The notes under the pieces: generated by a model
Seen by the model: the letters and a program-made list of their open reading frames with translations, nothing else
What the model was told of the DNA's origin: nothing
Databases searched by the model: none
In this document: positions 52,836 to 62,400 of the stretch, in pieces
Layout: the number at the start of each line of letters is the position of its first letter
Position numbering within the stretch: position 1 is the first letter of the stretch
NCBI GenBank assembly: GCA_007116155.1
Contig: SKJC01000002.1
Coordinates: 62,001 to 126,000, forward strand
Reading direction: 5' to 3'
DNA: 64,000 nucleotides
DNA from: Candidatus Babeliaceae bacterium
Lineage (GTDB): Bacteria; Babelota; Babeliae; Babelales; Babelaceae
Translations under genes and position numbers: made by a program

Positions 52836-54809
52836 TTATTTTAAGCGCGTGCCATTAGGTACGGGTGCCACGGGTGCAACAACCTGTGGTTTACCATCAG
52901 CATCAGTTGCCATGAGCATCATACCGTGTGAAACAACGCCAAGTAATGGCCGTGGTGCCAAGTTGGTTACAAAGATCGCCTGACGACCGGTTAGATCCTC
53001 CGGTGCGTAAAACTTTTTAACACCGGCGCAGATTGTCCGCTCACCCAGCGGCCCCAAATCAACCTGCATCTGATAAATCTTTTCGGATTTTGGAATGTCA
53101 GTAACCGAAATAATGGTTCCTACATGCAACTCAACCCGCGCAAAATCATCAATGGTGATATGCAACGCTTCTTCTTTTTCGGCTACCGTTTTTTTGGGCT
53201 CTTCCATCATATTTTCCTTTTGTTCTACAAGTTGTTTACGCATAAATAGTGGCTCTCCGGGAGCGAATACAAAACGCATGTCCCACGCACCTGTACAGAT
53301 CCATGTACGTAGATCTTGACCGGGCACAAATGGCACGCCCAACATGCCAAATAACCGTTCCATGGCTTCAGGCATAACCGGCCAAACAACGCTTGCAACC
53401 GACACCAAGGCATGGCTCACGGCTGCAATAATCGTTGTAAATCTATCGGCATCTGTTTTTATAACTTTCCACGGTGCTTGTTCATGCACATACTGATTAA
53501 TACGCGCAATTGCACGCCAGATTTCAGCATATGCAAGATGTAGATACCCACGATCAACTTCACTACAGGCATTTTTCATATAAACCTGTATATCTTGTTG
53601 CAGCGCAGTCTCGACATCCAACCACATATACGGTCCTGTCAACGATTGAATTCCGTGCTTCTGCACCAAGGACATAACACGATGCACTACGTTGCTTAAA
53701 TCATTAACCAAATCAGTAGTGATACGCTGCTCTAAATCGGAAACTGAAAAATTAGCATCTTGCGTAATAGGCAAGTATCGAGTCAAATAATACCGCATCT
53801 GTTCAACACCGTACGTATTGGCCATATACACAGGATCAATAACGTTACCTAACGATTTGGACATCTTTTGACCATTAACCTGAATCCACCCATGGACCAA
53901 TAATGTTTTTGGAAGATCTATACCTGATGCCATTAAAAAAGCCGGCCAATAAATAGCATGAAACCGCACAATATCTTTGGCCATTAACTGGATATCTGCT
54001 GGCCACCACTCTTCAAATTCGCCTGTTCGAGTCGGATCACCATAGCCTATGCCCGTTACATAATTTAACAACGCATCTGCCCAAACATAGGTAACATGAT
54101 GCTCATCTCCCGGAAACGGCACACCCCATGTTAATGTTCGTCGTGAAATTGAAAGATCTTTTAATCCACCTTCGACAAACGCAACCACTTCCTGCAGACG
54201 CTCATGCGGAATAACAATATTTGGTTGATTACGATACCAATCTAACAGGCGATCCTGATACGCAGACAGACGGAAAAAGTAGCTCTCTTCCTGGACACGT
54301 ATTGCCGGGCGACCCGAAAGCAAGGAAATCGGCTCCTCAGAACCTTCAACAAATTCTAGATCTTTTTCGGTTAAAAATGCTTCTTGAGATTGATCATACC
54401 AACCATCATAGGTTGCCTTGTACACATCGCCAGAATCAATTAAACGCTGCAACCAATCTTGCACTGCTTTTACATGTGCTGAATCGGTAGTGCGAATAAA
54501 ATGGTTATATGCTATGCCATACTGATCCCAGACCGCTTTAAACTGCGGAACGAGCGTATCCACAAATTCCTTGGGCTGCATGCCTGCATTTTGCGCTGCT
54601 TCTGCAACCTTTTGCCCATGTTCATCTGTTCCTGTTAATAAAAATGTCTCATGACCCTGAATCTGCTTCCAGCGCTTAAAAACATCTGCAAGCACGGTGG
54701 TATAGAGCGTGCCCAAGTGGGGTTTGGCATTTACATAATAGATAGGAGTCGTAATGTAGCAGCTAGTTGTTTTTTTTTTCGCGCAACAATTTATTTTTAG
54801 GCTATCCAT
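52836..54809 (-). CDS. metG: Methionyl-tRNA synthetase with C-terminal tRNA-binding domain
   Basis: Charges tRNA-Met. From the ATG at 54809 it has 657 residues: a class I Rossmann domain with HLGT (31-34), the KMSKS motif in GQKMSKSLGNV, an anticodon domain, and a C-terminal EMAP-II/Trbp111-like domain (FARVELHVGTI, GERTICAGVKKFY). The zinc-knuckle cysteines of the connective domain are missing: the segment around AFLTEKDLEF and RVQEESYFFRLS has none. A GTG at 54815 is a possible alternative start. It is the only housekeeping gene in the repeat island. Confidence 0.96.
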   Translation of the reverse strand: MDSLKINCCAKKKTTSCYITTPIYYVNAKPHLGTLYTTVLADVFKRWKQIQGHETFLLTGTDEHGQKVAEAAQNAGMQPKEFVDTLVPQFKAVWDQYGIAYNHFIRTTDSAHVKAVQDWLQRLIDSGDVYKATYDGWYDQSQEAFLTEKDLEFVEGSEEPISLLSGRPAIRVQEESYFFRLSAYQDRLLDWYRNQPNIVIPHERLQEVVAFVEGGLKDLSISRRTLTWGVPFPGDEHHVTYVWADALLNYVTGIGYGDPTRTGEFEEWWPADIQLMAKDIVRFHAIYWPAFLMASGIDLPKTLLVHGWIQVNGQKMSKSLGNVIDPVYMANTYGVEQMRYYLTRYLPITQDANFSVSDLEQRITTDLVNDLSNVVHRVMSLVQKHGIQSLTGPYMWLDVETALQQDIQVYMKNACSEVDRGYLHLAYAEIWRAIARINQYVHEQAPWKVIKTDADRFTTIIAAVSHALVSVASVVWPVMPEAMERLFGMLGVPFVPGQDLRTWICTGAWDMRFVFAPGEPLFMRKQLVEQKENMMEEPKKTVAEKEEALHITIDDFARVELHVGTIISVTDIPKSEKIYQMQVDLGPLGERTICAGVKKFYAPEDLTGRQAIFVTNLAPRPLLGVVSHGMMLMATDADGKPQVVAPVAPVPNGTRLK

Positions 54810-54913
54810 AAACACATATTCCCGGTTAGAAAGAAGAATCCTTACATATGTTAATCGTACCGGAAAAAGAAAAACCTTGCGAACGCAAGAACCGCAAGTT
54901 CAGCGTCCTTCAT

Positions 54914-55139
54914 CGTCTTTGCGAGCGTAGCGCGGCAATCCAGTACCTTATCGTCTTTGCGAACGCATGTGAAGCAATCCAGTACAATAAAAAATCCCTT
55001 CTACAACCCCCTGGATCACCACGTCGCTTTGCTCCTCGTGATGACGTTCTGCTAACCCCCGTCATTGCGAGCGTAGCGCGGCAATCCAGAACAATAAAAC
55101 CATCAGAACCGTTTTGGCAATCAGAGCGCGGCAATCCAG
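54914..55139. repeat. Intergenic repeat block 3
   Basis: The 496-base gap 54810-55305 holds B at 54914, A at 54952, C at 55009, B at 55060 and a partial B at 55110-55139. The linker CAGTACAATAAAAAATCCCT after A matches blocks 1 and 2. No gene is seen. From 55140 to 55305 it is AT-rich leader sequence without a clear promoter. Confidence 0.85.
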
Positions 55140-55305
55140 TACAATAAAAACCAGTACAAAAAATAAACCATTAACAAACTTCTCAAAAAGCATATAGTTA
55201 TCAGCAGGATAAGCTAAAAAAAATGCTTTTTATTGCGACAAATTATTATGTTGCTACATAACCATAAGTTTTTTCAAAACAGATCACGCAACCCGAGGTA
55301 TGGCC

Positions 55306-55830
55306 ATGAATGATTTCACACTACTTCAACAACAATATATCCGCACATATGCTTTTTGGGCGATAATCCCAATCATTGGATCTTTACCAATAAACCTCAA
55401 CGGAACAAAATCTAATACAGACTACCAACGGACAGAAGAAATCCAGAGATCAAGAGAACAAACAGCCATCAATGCACATGCAAAAAATCCAAAGAGCACC
55501 TGGATCACATATGTTCAAAATGTAAAAACCACTCCCAAGATACTACTAACATATGGTGGAATACTAACGCTCATAATAGGCATATATGTTATGAACATCT
55601 CATATAATAAGAAAAATGGGATTAATTCAACAGATTCATATCAAGAAACCTTTGTAGAAAGAATTTTTAACTGGATACGGTACTACCTTTCTCCAGCAGA
55701 ACGAGAACGAATAAAAAAAGAATTACAAGAACAAGAACGGATACAAAGAGAAGCTGAAAAACGCGAACGGGCTGAATGGCAAAGATATTTACAAAATTTT
55801 TTAGAGCACATGGCTTTACATAAAAAATAA
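55306..55830 (+). CDS. Hypothetical membrane protein with charged C-terminal helix
   Basis: Unrecognised 174-residue protein. I place the start at the ATG at 55306 because GAGG lies 7 bases upstream; the ATG at 55300 is too close to it. A weakly hydrophobic N-terminus (AFWAIIPIIGSLPI) is followed by a polar region, one clear membrane helix (ILLTYGGILTLIIGIYVM) and a long charged helix rich in Glu, Arg and Gln (PAERERIKKELQEQERIQRE and on). The layout (membrane helix plus coiled-coil-like helix) matches the next gene, so both may be membrane-tethered coiled-coil proteins. Confidence 0.7.
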   Translation: MNDFTLLQQQYIRTYAFWAIIPIIGSLPINLNGTKSNTDYQRTEEIQRSREQTAINAHAKNPKSTWITYVQNVKTTPKILLTYGGILTLIIGIYVMNISYNKKNGINSTDSYQETFVERIFNWIRYYLSPAERERIKKELQEQERIQREAEKRERAEWQRYLQNFLEHMALHKK

Positions 55831-55931
55831 TATCGATGGCACAACAACATTTCATCCTATAACTAAAGAAAGGACCACGGCAAATGTAGCCAAAATAATC
55901 TACTATCACTCAGTTTGAAAGGAATGTTATC

Positions 55932-56762
55932 ATGAACATCAAAATTCTCTGGCTCACGTGCATATATACTTTTTTATGCGCAACTCAGCATGACCAACAA
56001 TTCCATGACTTACCGGTACATAACAGAGTCAAAGCGTCTCAAATTAGTCCATTTTTACTCATCACAACAGCTAAAAAACAACTAACCTCTCTCTTGCAAA
56101 CACCGCCAAGAGGTATTACTGAAACTGCCCAAAAAATATATACATGCATTACCCGGCACCCAATTGCTTTTTTAGAAGGAGTATTTGGCATTGCATTGCT
56201 AACAAAAGTTATCTTTAATAAAAAAAAGCCACAACCCTACACCGTTCAAACAACAGAATTTGGAATACAAACAACGACTCAAACCGAGGAAACAAAAAGA
56301 GACCAGGTCGCTACGCAAACAGATACAATCTCATCGATACTTCCGCAACCACCAGAAGAGAAAAACCAACTAACTGAATTACAAAAAGCGTATGTCAGCC
56401 TATTTACCAACCATTGCATGCAGCACCAAGAAAAGCGCGACCTTGAAAAAACAATCCATGCAAACCAAGGATTACTAGACTCACTCGTGGAAAAACATAA
56501 AACGCAACAAGAAAACATCGCATACATACATAGGGAACAACAAAAGGAAGCAGAACGCGCAACCGGAAGAATACAGCGGCTTGAAAACGAACTATACTCC
56601 TTTGATGAACATTCCAAACAACAAGAAACGAGACACAACAGAGAACTATGGGCGCTCAGAAAAAAAAATAATGAAATAACTCAGGCACTACAACAGGCAG
56701 AAAAAGACGCTATTAAATGGCGCTTACTCAACAGTGGATCTAACGAATCTAATGATTTTTGA
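55932..56762 (+). CDS. Membrane-tethered coiled-coil protein with TQT motifs
   Basis: Unrecognised 276-residue protein. Signal-peptide-like N-terminus (IKILWLTCIYTFLCATQ), then a hydrophobic segment (about 76-95, HPIAFLEGVFGIALLTKVIF), then a Thr/Gln-rich linker with GIQT (111-114), TQTE (116-119) and TQTD (128-131), then a coiled coil from about 145 to the end. The 871-residue protein has the same order (HPILATSITFG hydrophobic segment, coiled coil, RETQT). AAAGGA precedes the ATG and a strong terminator follows. The TQT motifs resemble eukaryotic dynein light chain (LC8) ligands; that is inference only. Confidence 0.75.
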   Translation: MNIKILWLTCIYTFLCATQHDQQFHDLPVHNRVKASQISPFLLITTAKKQLTSLLQTPPRGITETAQKIYTCITRHPIAFLEGVFGIALLTKVIFNKKKPQPYTVQTTEFGIQTTTQTEETKRDQVATQTDTISSILPQPPEEKNQLTELQKAYVSLFTNHCMQHQEKRDLEKTIHANQGLLDSLVEKHKTQQENIAYIHREQQKEAERATGRIQRLENELYSFDEHSKQQETRHNRELWALRKKNNEITQALQQAEKDAIKWRLLNSGSNESNDF

Positions 56763-56778
56763 TACTAGCAGGTACAAC

Positions 56779-56816
56779 TATAGCCAGATAACGCATATAT
56801 CCGTTATCTGGCTATA
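56779..56816. terminator. Bidirectional terminator between convergent genes
   Basis: Perfect 15-bp stem TATAGCCAGATAACG/CGTTATCTGGCTATA with an 8-base loop between the coiled-coil gene (plus) and the 173-residue gene (minus). Confidence 0.8.
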
Positions 56817-56824
56817 TAGAGTAT

Positions 56825-57346
56825 CTACTCTGATATTTCAGGTTTTACACCCAGCCGTTCTTGAAGTTTTTGCACCTGCTGTTCCAAATTAACAATGCGC
56901 TCTGCATAATCCCAAAGGACCTCTAAGAGTTCTTCATCGGTTTTATCCATGCGTGTTACAAGCGCAGCAATTTTTTCTAACACCGCTGCTTCCAGAACCG
57001 GCGCTTCAGAACAAGGATCATGAGTAACGATCGGATTACGGTATACCAACAGCTGCTCATACAGTACCGGAAACGCTTCAATAAAATCACGCATTTCAAC
57101 GTCTTCACCAGCCTTTAGACTCTTCCATGCACGCACAAATCCTGCAGGCAATGTTTCAAGTTCGTCAGCTGCACACGCTTGCGTATAAATTGCATCAAAA
57201 GCAGAAACAAAATCAACATGCTTAAGCATACGTAATGATAATGGTTTCTCCGCACTAGTCGAACGAATCGTGCGCACTGGCACATCTGCGTGTACTAAAA
57301 AAAACAAAAATCCTAAAATAATAACCGGTATCTGATACAGCTTCAT
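56825..57346 (-). CDS. Secreted hypothetical protein with C-terminal coiled coil
   Basis: Unrecognised 173-residue protein. I place the start at the ATG at 57346, where GGAG lies 7 bases upstream and a signal peptide follows directly (MKLYQIPVIILGFLFFLVHA); the longer frame to 57421 buries that signal. The body is helical and acidic. The last 45 residues (ALVTRMDKTDEELLEVLWDY through QQVQKLQERLGV) look like a trimeric or dimeric coiled coil. It lies downstream of the barrel protein gene but is separated from it by a terminator. Confidence 0.72.
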   Translation of the reverse strand: MKLYQIPVIILGFLFFLVHADVPVRTIRSTSAEKPLSLRMLKHVDFVSAFDAIYTQACAADELETLPAGFVRAWKSLKAGEDVEMRDFIEAFPVLYEQLLVYRNPIVTHDPCSEAPVLEAAVLEKIAALVTRMDKTDEELLEVLWDYAERIVNLEQQVQKLQERLGVKPEISE

Positions 57347-57441
57347 ATCACGCTCCCGTTTGAGTATGGTCTTTTCGCTCAGCAGTAAACTACCGTCCAC
57401 CAAAAATAGCAAGCAGACCAAAAGGCACCTGCAAATAAACT

Positions 57442-57481
57442 AATAACGGGCCTGGAGCATCTATCTCCAGAACCCGTTATT
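57442..57481 (-). terminator. Terminator after the barrel protein gene
   Basis: AATAACGGG/CCCGTTATT closes an inner TGGAG/CTCCA stem; the minus strand then runs into AGTTTATTTGC. It ends the 63.4-57.5 kb transcript. Confidence 0.7.
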
Positions 57482-57526
57482 GGTTGTACCATATACTTGG
57501 TTACAATCTCAAGAGGTTAGTTCATA

Positions 57527-59302
57527 TTAGAACGCAACCCCAAAGTTTACGTAGAAATCAGTATCACGTGGTGCATGTTTTCCTGCAAACGTATGTGACC
57601 AGCCACCTTCCAAGGTGCAATCGCCCAAGGTTGAGAAGATGCTTACGCGTGCTTTGTGTGCAAGGACATTGGTATTACTGCGCAAGATTGAACTATCAAG
57701 CGCATACGTTGTTTCGGTTGAACCTGTGGTGTATCCGAGCGGAAGTGCTGAACTGACACAGAGCTTAACGCAATCACAGCGTTTGCTGTACAACTCATAA
57801 CCAACGTTTAAGCCACAGCAATCATTGGCAAAGAAGGACAAGTCAGCGTGACCCAAGAAGTAATCCCAATTAATGTCCGCCTTAATACATGGACCGATGT
57901 TTTTAATCGTTGCGCCCTTAAATGGAGCAGCAACCTGTTCTGCATGTTTCAACGCCCATGAATAGGACGCGTCTAACATAAACTTGACCCAATCAGCAAT
58001 GTTATAACCACCAGCTAAGCCGATACGGACTTCCCAGTGCTCATTGTTGCCCAATGGCTGCGCAAGTAACCGCTTGCAGTTTGAAATACCATCAGCGGTA
58101 GGCAAACGCAGACCGAACATAACATCAGTCCACAAATTACCATCACAGCCCCAGTTACGACCCAAGTAGAGTTCTAGGTCCAAATCACCAAACCCTTTTA
58201 CACGGCCGTTGCAGAAACTCAAACCCTGCGCGCTCATAAAGTCATCAAGCGAATCAAGATTGCTAATTGCAGTTTCAATCGCGGAACGAATCGTCTTGGC
58301 AGCATCAGCAATCTGACCATTAGCGCCATTCATAAGCGAAGGAACTACAAAGAGCTTGCCCTGTGCATCGGTATTCGTCGAAAGCAGCGTATAATCAGTA
58401 CCAACAGTATCGCCACCACCACCACCAGCAGCAGCAACAAAGCCATGAAACCGATACCGGCCCGCAGCCGTGGCCCCATCCTCAGGCAACTTCAATAGCC
58501 AAGCAGTTGTTTTAGCCCATGTAGCCGTTGTTGGTAGCTTTTTTGAATCACTGTAAATAAGGGCAACCGGAGGTACCCCATCAGCAATAACAGCAGAAAC
58601 CACTTGTCCAGCCATTTTTGTGCGATTACCTGCATCCACCTCGGTACCATACTTGACTATTGGACTATTAACTATAGCGAGACGATTTAACCGTGTAAGA
58701 AAATCTAACCGTCCAGCATAAACCAAGTTCTCTGTAGTTCCATTTTTTTCTGTGCGCACTTGCCACAAATCACCTAATTGCTCACCAAACAGATCACTTG
58801 TTGCGCAGGTATCGGCAATTTGAATATCTCTAAACGGCATTTTACCACGCAGACCAAAACGATAATCGGTATCACACCAATTAGCAATTGCACCTACCTG
58901 AATACCAAAAATAGCACCATGCTCATGATACTCAAAGCGAGGCTTAATCGTTGAAACATCCACATACGGCGTAACACCAAGCTGATCAAGCGCTACCTGC
59001 GCATTTGGATATGCCTGTCCAAGACGAAAATCAGATTTACCAAAGAGCAACGTTACATACTCTTCTTTGCAGGTATTTTTGCGATACGATTTATCCGCTG
59101 AACGGCTATAGCCAACCGCACTGGTTGTTAGGTCCCAATCCCAGCAGTGATCACCCTTGGTATCCTGCTCCCAGTGATACTGCACAGGATAGTGCGTAAA
59201 TCCCCACAGCGTTGGAAGTGGTGTGCGAATTTCGCGCGCCACTGCCGACCCGGCTACCATGAGCCCAAGGGAAAGCAGACTCAACTTAGACATTTTTTTC
59301 AT
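57527..59302 (-). CDS. Cys-rich outer-membrane beta-barrel protein (predicted)
   Basis: The 591-residue protein has a signal peptide (MKKMSKLSLLSLGLMVAGSAVA), alternating beta-strand patterns, and ends FYVNFGVAF with the C-terminal aromatic typical of outer-membrane barrels. It has about 15 cysteines, several in close pairs (NDCCGLN, KRCDCVKLC), far more than most porins. A Gly run (AAAGGGGGD) marks a probable loop. This recalls the disulfide-linked major outer-membrane proteins of Chlamydia in style only; no homology is claimed. DsbD at 28466 could service its disulfides. It lies 108 bases after the 1334-residue surface protein gene and is probably cotranscribed with it. Confidence 0.78.
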   Translation of the reverse strand: MKKMSKLSLLSLGLMVAGSAVAREIRTPLPTLWGFTHYPVQYHWEQDTKGDHCWDWDLTTSAVGYSRSADKSYRKNTCKEEYVTLLFGKSDFRLGQAYPNAQVALDQLGVTPYVDVSTIKPRFEYHEHGAIFGIQVGAIANWCDTDYRFGLRGKMPFRDIQIADTCATSDLFGEQLGDLWQVRTEKNGTTENLVYAGRLDFLTRLNRLAIVNSPIVKYGTEVDAGNRTKMAGQVVSAVIADGVPPVALIYSDSKKLPTTATWAKTTAWLLKLPEDGATAAGRYRFHGFVAAAGGGGGDTVGTDYTLLSTNTDAQGKLFVVPSLMNGANGQIADAAKTIRSAIETAISNLDSLDDFMSAQGLSFCNGRVKGFGDLDLELYLGRNWGCDGNLWTDVMFGLRLPTADGISNCKRLLAQPLGNNEHWEVRIGLAGGYNIADWVKFMLDASYSWALKHAEQVAAPFKGATIKNIGPCIKADINWDYFLGHADLSFFANDCCGLNVGYELYSKRCDCVKLCVSSALPLGYTTGSTETTYALDSSILRSNTNVLAHKARVSIFSTLGDCTLEGGWSHTFAGKHAPRDTDFYVNFGVAF

Positions 59303-59358
59303 ATACCACCCTCATAGATAGAGACATTGCTGTCTCCTATGGTTTTTTTGTTTCATCC

Positions 59359-59393
59359 GAGGCCCTGGCAAATAAGCACTCACCAGGGCCCTC
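59359..59393 (-). other. GC-rich hairpin between the surface protein and barrel genes
   Basis: GGCCCTGG/CCAGGGCC stem with a loop of about 14 bases. On the minus strand no T-run follows (CGGATGAAACAAAAAAACC), so it is more likely a processing or stability element, or an attenuator, than a terminator. Confidence 0.5.
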
Positions 59394-59410
59394 AATACCG
59401 CGTACTATCG

Positions 59411-62400
59411 TTACATATATACCGCAAAGGCTGAAACCGATGTGGTACCCGTTTCATCTTGTGCAATAACTACACAACCTTGATCTAATGAACGACTAGG
59501 GTCTGCGTTTGTTGCGCTATACCCAATTAAGAATGGTTTATCAAGACGTGAAATAGCCGTTCCATTGATATAGCCTAAACGTAACGCGCCCAATGAATTC
59601 TGAGAAAGCTCTGCATATTTTGTCGATTGATCTGCATATGGGTTTGCTTTAAAGTATGCAAATTGTGCCGCTGGCGTTGTTGCAACTGCCGCTGCCGCAC
59701 CCTTGCTTACATCAAACAATGTATCACGTGAAGCCAAAATACCCGTTGTTGCGCTATCAACATCCCCAACTACCGGATTAACTGCAGTTGCACCAGTTAC
59801 ATTAAACATGTTACCGCCACCACGAATGATAATATCCCGCGTAATTGCTGGGAAATTAGCCAAGCTTAAAGTAGTTACATCACCAACAGCTATCAACGAT
59901 GCATTCATATCAGATCCAGCATAAATTTCATTATGCTGAATGATGCCCTGCGTCAAGTTTGCCGTAATTGCAGCAACGTTATGCAGACGAATTATTGACC
60001 AATTGTTTGGTGCTGAGTCTGTTTTAGTTGCGATACCTGTTCCAAGACCCAAGAAGCCTTGGCTACCAATTTGGAACCTTGAATCAATACCATTAATGGT
60101 AAAGGTAACACTAACAGAACCACCTTGTCCTGAAAGATCTGAACGGTTACCAATTTGAATCGATCCACCAAAATCTTGATCTGAACCGAGATAGAGATTT
60201 GCTGCATCGAGCATCTGGATGTTGAAATTAGTTACGTAGCCAATGTTAGCGTCGCCGCCTGATTCAATTCCAAGATACGCACCGCGAGGGATATTAATTT
60301 GCGCATCTTCTTCGAAAATAATGTTACCACGTCCGCTGAACTTAACGAGCACATCAGCAATATCAAAACGTGTATCAACATATTTTTCAAAGACAACTTT
60401 AGCATCATCAGTAACAATAAAACTTGCGTTGCTCGATGCACTATCATTGCCCAAGATAAAGCGTGAACCTGGTTCGAAAATCAGATGTACATTGCCACCT
60501 ATTGCAACTGTCTGACCAGTCTGATTGAAGAGACTTAAATCAAGCACACCATTTCGTTTGATACGAAATTCTTTTGGCGTACCAGAAGTAATTTCAAGAC
60601 GATCTCCAGGACCAAAGTTTGGACCAGGAAGCAAGTGACAAACGCCATCGACAAGAACATCTTGATTCAAGTACAACTGACAGCTACCATCAGCAATAAT
60701 GGTCAAACCATTATTACCCAAAGTCACCGCAGCTTCTTTAGAATCGGGGCTTGTAAATGCAGCACCAATACCAAGTTCACCATCGTTCTTCAACGCAACA
60801 ACTGCTGTTGGAACTGTTCCTGATTCTTTACCGTTTTGAATGATTAATTCACGAACCTTGCCACCATCAATCATCAAATGCGCAGCATCACCAAGACGTG
60901 AATTTGCGATTTCAAACTGATCAACATGTGCATACTCACCAGCACCTGCATAAATTGTTGGAATTGTATCCAAGTTAGCAGCTATTGGAGCTGTTTGTGC
61001 ACCAGCTGCTGGTGTCGATGGAGGATTGTACGGAATAAAAGATGGATCGCGCGTGATATATTTCCAATCTAGAACATAGTTAGAAATCTTTGTTGCTGGA
61101 CCAGTAACAATATGACGCTGCGCTTCAACACTTAAATCAAGTGCTGAGTTGCTCAATCCAATGTTTTTATCATACGCTACAAATGAAAGCGGAAGATTTG
61201 CTTGTCCATTGTAACTCAAGCCAACCATTGCATTCATGCTGACGCGAGGATTTGTCGCAGAAAGCTGTATACGGCCAAAATTGTCAACAAAAATTGCGCC
61301 TTGACCCATTTGAATACCACGGGTTGGATCTTGTAAATAGCCACCTTGTGATTCAAATGAGAAGAAGTTACCATCGATATTCAATATGCCTGTTGAAAGA
61401 GGAGTAAAGGATAACGTCGTAACCGGATCAACCCCCGTTGCACCAAAAATACCTAACGATATATTTGTTGAATGGCCAAGGAAGAAGGAATGCGCCGAAT
61501 ACTGCGTATCGATACCAGAGGCTGGAACCCCTTGCACAACTTTAGCATTATTAGAAGCAACTTTTAGATCAGCCTGAAGAGTCGTTGCTGCAGCTTGTGT
61601 TGTTTCTTGACGTACATCAAAATGAGCAGCGCGATCAACCAACGTGCCAAGATCTTGTGCCGTTGCACCAATATTAGTTCCGAGTATCAGATTTCTACCG
61701 GTTCCTTGATCTTTTACATAGCCGTTATGATGGAAAATTACTTCAGATGTATTATTCAAAGCACCATAGTTAGGTGTCAAAACATCAACACCTGTTAAAG
61801 CCGCATCGGTATGTACCAAGAACTTAGCATTATGCAATGCTATTGTTGGACGATGAATAGAGCTACCGAGATAGAAACTTTCACCACCTATGTAGGTAGG
61901 CTCAGATTCTGCAACAATATTATTTTCAAAAATAGAATGTATTGCATCCGTATGCTGTAAAACGCCGCCAACAAAATTAATACGACCGTTAATAAGGGCG
62001 CATGCTTTGCCATACTGTTTGTAATATGTTTGTCCCAAAACCGTTACTTGCTCATAATCACGAAGTTTAAAGTTTGTTTCAGCGCCAGTAATAAGTGCTG
62101 ATCCACCAACTGGCAACTCTTTTAAGGAGAGAATATTCATTACACCAGATGCATTACCAATAACCTCAAGTTTACCTTCAACATCAAGAACTATAGAGCC
62201 ATAACCCGCTTGTCCTTTATATTGACGTGTTGGATCAACCGTGAAATCAGCTGCTACTGAAGCACCATCTTCATCAACAGATGAAATAAAGTACAACTTA
62301 GAAGTATCGGCTAATGCAAAACGTGGAGATGTTGTGGCAAAGTTATTCTTTTCACCGCTATCAACAATTAAAGCCGATGCGTTACGCTGCTTTACCAACG

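Noticed and set aside
46693-55139. Insertion sequence or prophage in the repeat island
   Set aside because: No transposase, integrase or phage gene is found there; the nearest recombinase is the Xer-like gene at 14683, which looks chromosomal.
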